DNA of 64,000 bases, from assembly GCF_000005505.3 (NCBI RefSeq), contig NC_016132.3:37772914-37836913 (forward strand). Direction: 5' to 3'. Every line of letters starts with the position of its first letter. Position 1 is the stretch's first letter. The notes below the pieces were generated by a model that worked only from the letters and a program-made list of their open reading frames with translations, made no database searches and had not been told where the DNA came from. Positions 61,301 through 64,000 of this stretch are shown here, piece by piece. The translations under genes were made by a program, and so were the position numbers. Origin of the DNA: Brachypodium distachyon (Eukaryota; Streptophyta; Magnoliopsida; Poales; Poaceae).

Positions 61301-61790
61301 TACCTCTTTTTGGGGGCACAACAAACGTTTTGAAGTGATTAATATGACTACTGCAGGTGTCTTATGGTCTCTTTGGAAGTGTCAAAATAACCTATTTTTT
61401 CGCTCTTCTTCCTGGTCTTCAATGCAGGTACTTTGTCACGTGGCCCTACGACACCTTCGATCATGGACGTCGCTCTGCTCAAGCGCAGGACAAGGCGCTC
61501 TGGAGCATATCCTACAACAATTGGAGGGCAAATCGGTGGAGATCCCAAGACTACTCCCGGGATGAAGAAACACAAGGCTCTCTCCATGCCGACTCTTGCG
61601 GCTTGTCAAGGGATTACATCGATGTCCCTCCAAGAAGACGCGGGCTGACTGTGTCCCCACAATCTTCTACGATCTGCATCTCAGCCACCTTTTGCTTCGC
61701 TCAAATTGTAATGATTCCGCCTGGGTTAGAGGCTACCAAGGTGTTTTGTGTTGTCTAAATGGCATTAGGGCATTTATGGCCGAAACCTAA
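58376..61790 (+). pseudogene. LINE ORF2: reverse transcriptase and zf-RVT, decayed
   Basis: In order: KKYRPIVLTNCSFEIFPK (start of RVT_1, about 58400-58460), QTTFLNRRYILDSVVAAHEI and LKLDYEKAYDRVD (58500-58640), then the TSRG at the CACTA insertion. The reading resumes with PRQGDPLSP-like text at about 59899, SLQYADDTLLF (catalytic YADD at 60045-60056), and KYLGVPL. The C-terminal zf-RVT region (VWKLHIPPRVKLFSGYL, about 61090; FCAELETTQHLFFDC, about 61180-61225) follows. Stops and frameshifts after 60377 and elsewhere show it is dead. The endonuclease and ORF1 are missing because of 5' truncation. Retrotransposition by target-primed reverse transcription would have been its function. Confidence 0.87.
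58789..59896. mobile_element. small CACTA element in the LINE, TSD AGG
   Basis: The 1108-bp element starts CACTACTACAAAAACAGC and ends with the complement of CACTACTACGAAACACA; AGG flanks it (58786-58788, 59897-59899). Subterminal repeats are ATCAGTAACGG / CAGTGACGGGCG type. The centre (about 59030-59400) is GC-rich with shadow frames only. No transposase, hence non-autonomous. Near-identical 10-base tips to the element at 9773, but different subterminal repeats. Confidence 0.93.
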
Positions 61791-61894
61791 AAACTGTTAT
61801 CTGTTTTGGACAGTTGCTACAAACTAATTTGTTTCGTTTGTTCACTGAATGAATGAAACAGGGGCGAATGCCCTCTTCCTCTAAAAATAAAGAT

Positions 61895-62299
61895 CCTAAT
61901 TTGAAACAACAAATTATGGAAGGGTAACATCAAACAACACCAAATTTGAGAGAGAGAGGGAGGGGGGCAACAGAAGGGTACCGTGGACTGCTGGAGCCTA
62001 GAGCACTGGAGCTGGTCGGGGGAGACGGTCGCCGGTCGGCGAGTCTGCCGACTGACCTTGCGAGCGGCGGGGCGGGGCAAGTGGGCGCTGGGGAGAAGGC
62101 GAGCAACTGGATGGATCCGTGGATGCGGCCGTGCGGTGGCCGGCGTCCGGCGGCGGCGCTGAGATGTGCTCCTGCCTCTGACCTCTCTGTTTTTTTTTCT
62201 ATCGACCTCAATTGGCTTGGCAGCAATGCAGCACTCTCTCGTGGGCTCGTGGCAGGCTGGGAAAAGGAGTTCCTGATCTGGGCTGCCCACCAGTCTTGA
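61895..62299. repeat. tandem unit 2, remainder
   Basis: 61905-62110 repeats 52475-52735 (ACAAATTATGGAAGGGTAAC, GTCGCCGGTCGGCGA, GACTGACCT). This rejoins the duplicated unit after the Harbinger, LINE and CACTA insertions. Minus-strand proline/arginine-rich frames here are not recognised as a protein. Confidence 0.7.
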
Positions 62300-62594
62300 C
62301 TAAAGCCCATGTTGGAACGAGTTATCAGATGCCCGTTAAGGAACCATCGCGTGCAGGCCTACACCGGCCCACGGCCCAAAAAGTTCTTCTTGGCGAGCAA
62401 GTCCGCGAGACGCGAGTAGTCCTGTGGTTGTACGATTGTACTGTACCCATGATAAAGACCGCAAGCGAAGCCAAATCCGCAGAAAAAAATAAAAATCCCA
62501 AATCCCCCTTCGCGATCGCCTCCGGTTCCGAGTTCCGACCCTTCCCTCCCGGCCACCCGTCGCTTCCGCCGCGAGCTCGAGCTCGATTCCCTAG
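62300..62594 (+). promoter_or_regulatory. promoter and first non-coding exon of a gene at the right edge
   Basis: 62360-62390 carries the paired site-II type words CCGGCCCACGGCCC, frequent in promoters of plant housekeeping and translation genes; no TATA box is evident. From about 62444 (CCCATGATAAAGACCGCA) to 62594 the sequence becomes C-rich like a grass 5' leader and ends at CTAG followed by a GTAATC donor. Another possible donor, GCG followed by GTAAGC, lies at 62709. No start codon with a convincing frame follows inside the window, so the product cannot be named. Parts are duplicated at 47612-48092 and 53490-53546. Confidence 0.55.
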
Positions 62595-64000
62595 GTAATC
62601 CTCCCTCCCCGGCTTCCCAGCCCCCTCCTGAGCTTGGTTGTGCTAGCTCTTTGTGTTCTCGGTTGGTTGATTGATTCCGGGAGGTTTTTTGCACGGACCA
62701 AGAGTGCGGTAAGCCCGATCGATCGCTGGTCGGTGCTTGTGATCTGTACTAGTTTCTGCTGGTTGTAGTTTTCCAGGTATGGGTTAATTACTTCATGCTT
62801 GTTCGGCCGTGCGAGTGGGTTGGATTTCGTATCTGCTTGCCTAATTTGCATCCTTGTTTCGTCGGATTTAGTGCAGTTTTGCAATTTTTGTCAGCCGGGA
62901 GCTGTGTGTGGTTAGAATCTGGTTTTTCGCAGATTGTGCTGTTTATTGCTGTTAACTGTATTCGTCATAAAGTGCTGTAAATTGTGCAGTTTAGTGCTGT
63001 AAACTGTGCTCGTCAAAAAGTCCTGTGAACTGTGTTGTTTAAGAATGCAGATTAAGTTTTCTGGGCGTTAATCTTATCGTCAAACTGTTACATCTTTGTA
63101 GGTTAGAGTCTGGTTACCTACTTGTGTCTAAGAGTTTGCTTACCTAATTAAATCCAACTTGTGTCGATGGTTTAGTTGCTATGCATGTGGTCAGGATCTG
63201 TATGAATCGACAGGATTGTAGTTTTACTGGTTATACAGATTACTTGATGTTGTTTTTACTGTTCAACTGATTTGATCAACGGTTCTACGAATCTAGTCAA
63301 TACTACTACCGTAATTGTGGCTTCAAGGTGTTGGAAGAACGCTTTCCTTGTGAGGGTTATCTGGTAGATTTATCCTATTTCTTTTTGTCAATTGTGTGCG
63401 TTGATCCTGTAATGTAGGTTAGGTTTTTTGGTAGTTACTCTGATCATGAACTTAAATAACTTTGTAGGTTGGTTTGTTAACTTTCGTTAACTACAACTGA
63501 TCCAGTAAGAATGTGCACTTTAATAAAGGAGTTTTGAGCTTTGATTCTACTTAAAAATATACTCTGATCATTAACTTATTGAACTTTTTAGGTTAGTTTG
63601 GTTAACCACAACTGATCCAGTAAGAATGTGAAATTGATTAGAGAAGTTTTTGAGCTTTGATTTCTACTTAAAAGTCTGGTAGCTTTTATCAATGGCTGAA
63701 TACTTTTGTACTTCTGTTTGTCCAGTAGCTTTGATGCTGTAGTTTATTTCTCCCAGAGAGATAAAAGGGGAATATCTGCATTAAGATCACCTAGGGAAAT
63801 AAGCACGTTGATATGTTTTGGAATTTTGAGCTTGTAGGATCTAGTATTTCGTTTTTGTAGACCGCTTCGCGACATTAAGCGAACTTGATTGGGATGATGT
63901 GTTGTCCTGATTAGGGTTCAGTTTGACTAGCAAACTGAAAGGTGTTTAATGACTAAGGGATATTTCTCAGTTAGTTACATAGTACAACTGTATGTCAAAG
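62595..64000 (+). other. probable long first intron running off the window
   Basis: T-rich, repeat-poor DNA with several internal near-repeats (AAACTGTGCTCGTCA/ CTGTATTCGTCAT near 62950-63015; GTTAACTACAACTGATCCAG at 63488 and TTAACCACAACTGATCCAGT at 63602). No transposon ends and no coding similarity are visible. Such a stretch after a GC-rich leader is typical of the long first intron of a constitutive plant gene. Confidence 0.45.

Larger units (their letters stand above)
58376..61894 (+). mobile_element. 5'-truncated LINE, TSD CCTAATT
   Basis: It begins inside a reverse transcriptase domain, ends in an A-rich CTAAAAATAAAGAT tail and is flanked by CCTAATT (58369-58375 and 61895-61901), a 7-bp duplication of the kind LINEs make. 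It landed beside the Harbinger-like composite. A CACTA element (58789-59896) later inserted into it. Confidence 0.85.

Noticed and set aside
1..64000. tRNA or rRNA genes and viral integrations
   Set aside because: I saw no cloverleaf with box A and box B, no rRNA core sequence and no pararetrovirus-type genes on reading both strands. A covariance-model scan would settle the tRNA question.

Overview
This is nuclear DNA of a grass, most probably a Triticeae (wheat, barley or rye) or a close Pooideae relative. The reasons are split genes with GT/AG introns, several Stowaway MITEs, an intact solo LTR with the start sequence of the BARE/WIS/Angela Copia lineage, three CACTA elements and very long gene-poor stretches. 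No prokaryotic, organellar or viral genes were recognised.

Layout. 1-16.4 kb is mostly gene-free. It holds a decayed receptor-like-kinase tail (about 1.55-1.77 kb), a roughly 24-bp minisatellite, several MITEs and a complete 2.2-kb CACTA element (9773-11947, TSD AAA). At 16642-17604 lies the one clearly intact developmental gene, a two-exon WUSCHEL-related homeobox gene of the WOX3 (NARROW SHEATH / NAL2-NAL3) type with a TATA box, a homeodomain and a C-terminal WUS box. From 18799 to 46559 a single CACTA transposon (TSD AGC) fills 27.8 kb. Its own sequence is only about 8.4 kb (a broken TNP2-type transposase and a better preserved TNPA-like second gene). The rest is nested insertions: a Gypsy-like LTR element carrying a Copia solo LTR, then a 13.8-kb Copia fragment lacking both outer LTR ends, itself split by a second inverted copy of the Gypsy-like LTR that carries an Angela-type solo LTR.

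From 47.6 to 62.5 kb there is a head-to-tail tandem array of DUF247 (PF03140) genes on the minus strand: a 3' fragment (48519-48936), an apparently intact two-exon gene (49415-51137), and a full-length copy split in exon 1 by a 0.48-kb hAT-like insertion (53668-55770). Pieces of a promoter-like segment that leads into a plus-strand gene at the right edge (about 62.3 kb onward) also recur between the copies, so the duplicated unit included gene plus neighbour promoter. The last unit was later expanded by a Harbinger-like composite, a LINE and a CACTA inside the LINE (TSD AGG).

Functionally only three loci look able to act for the host: the WOX3 gene (leaf-margin and lateral-organ patterning in grasses), DUF247 copy 1 (membrane-anchored, role unknown) and the gene whose 5' end enters at the right edge. 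The most unusual signals are structural: the Copia fragment whose two partial LTRs overlap by 72 bp, two related Copia LTRs inserted at immediately adjacent target sites in two homologous host elements, and the repeated DUF247-plus-promoter unit.
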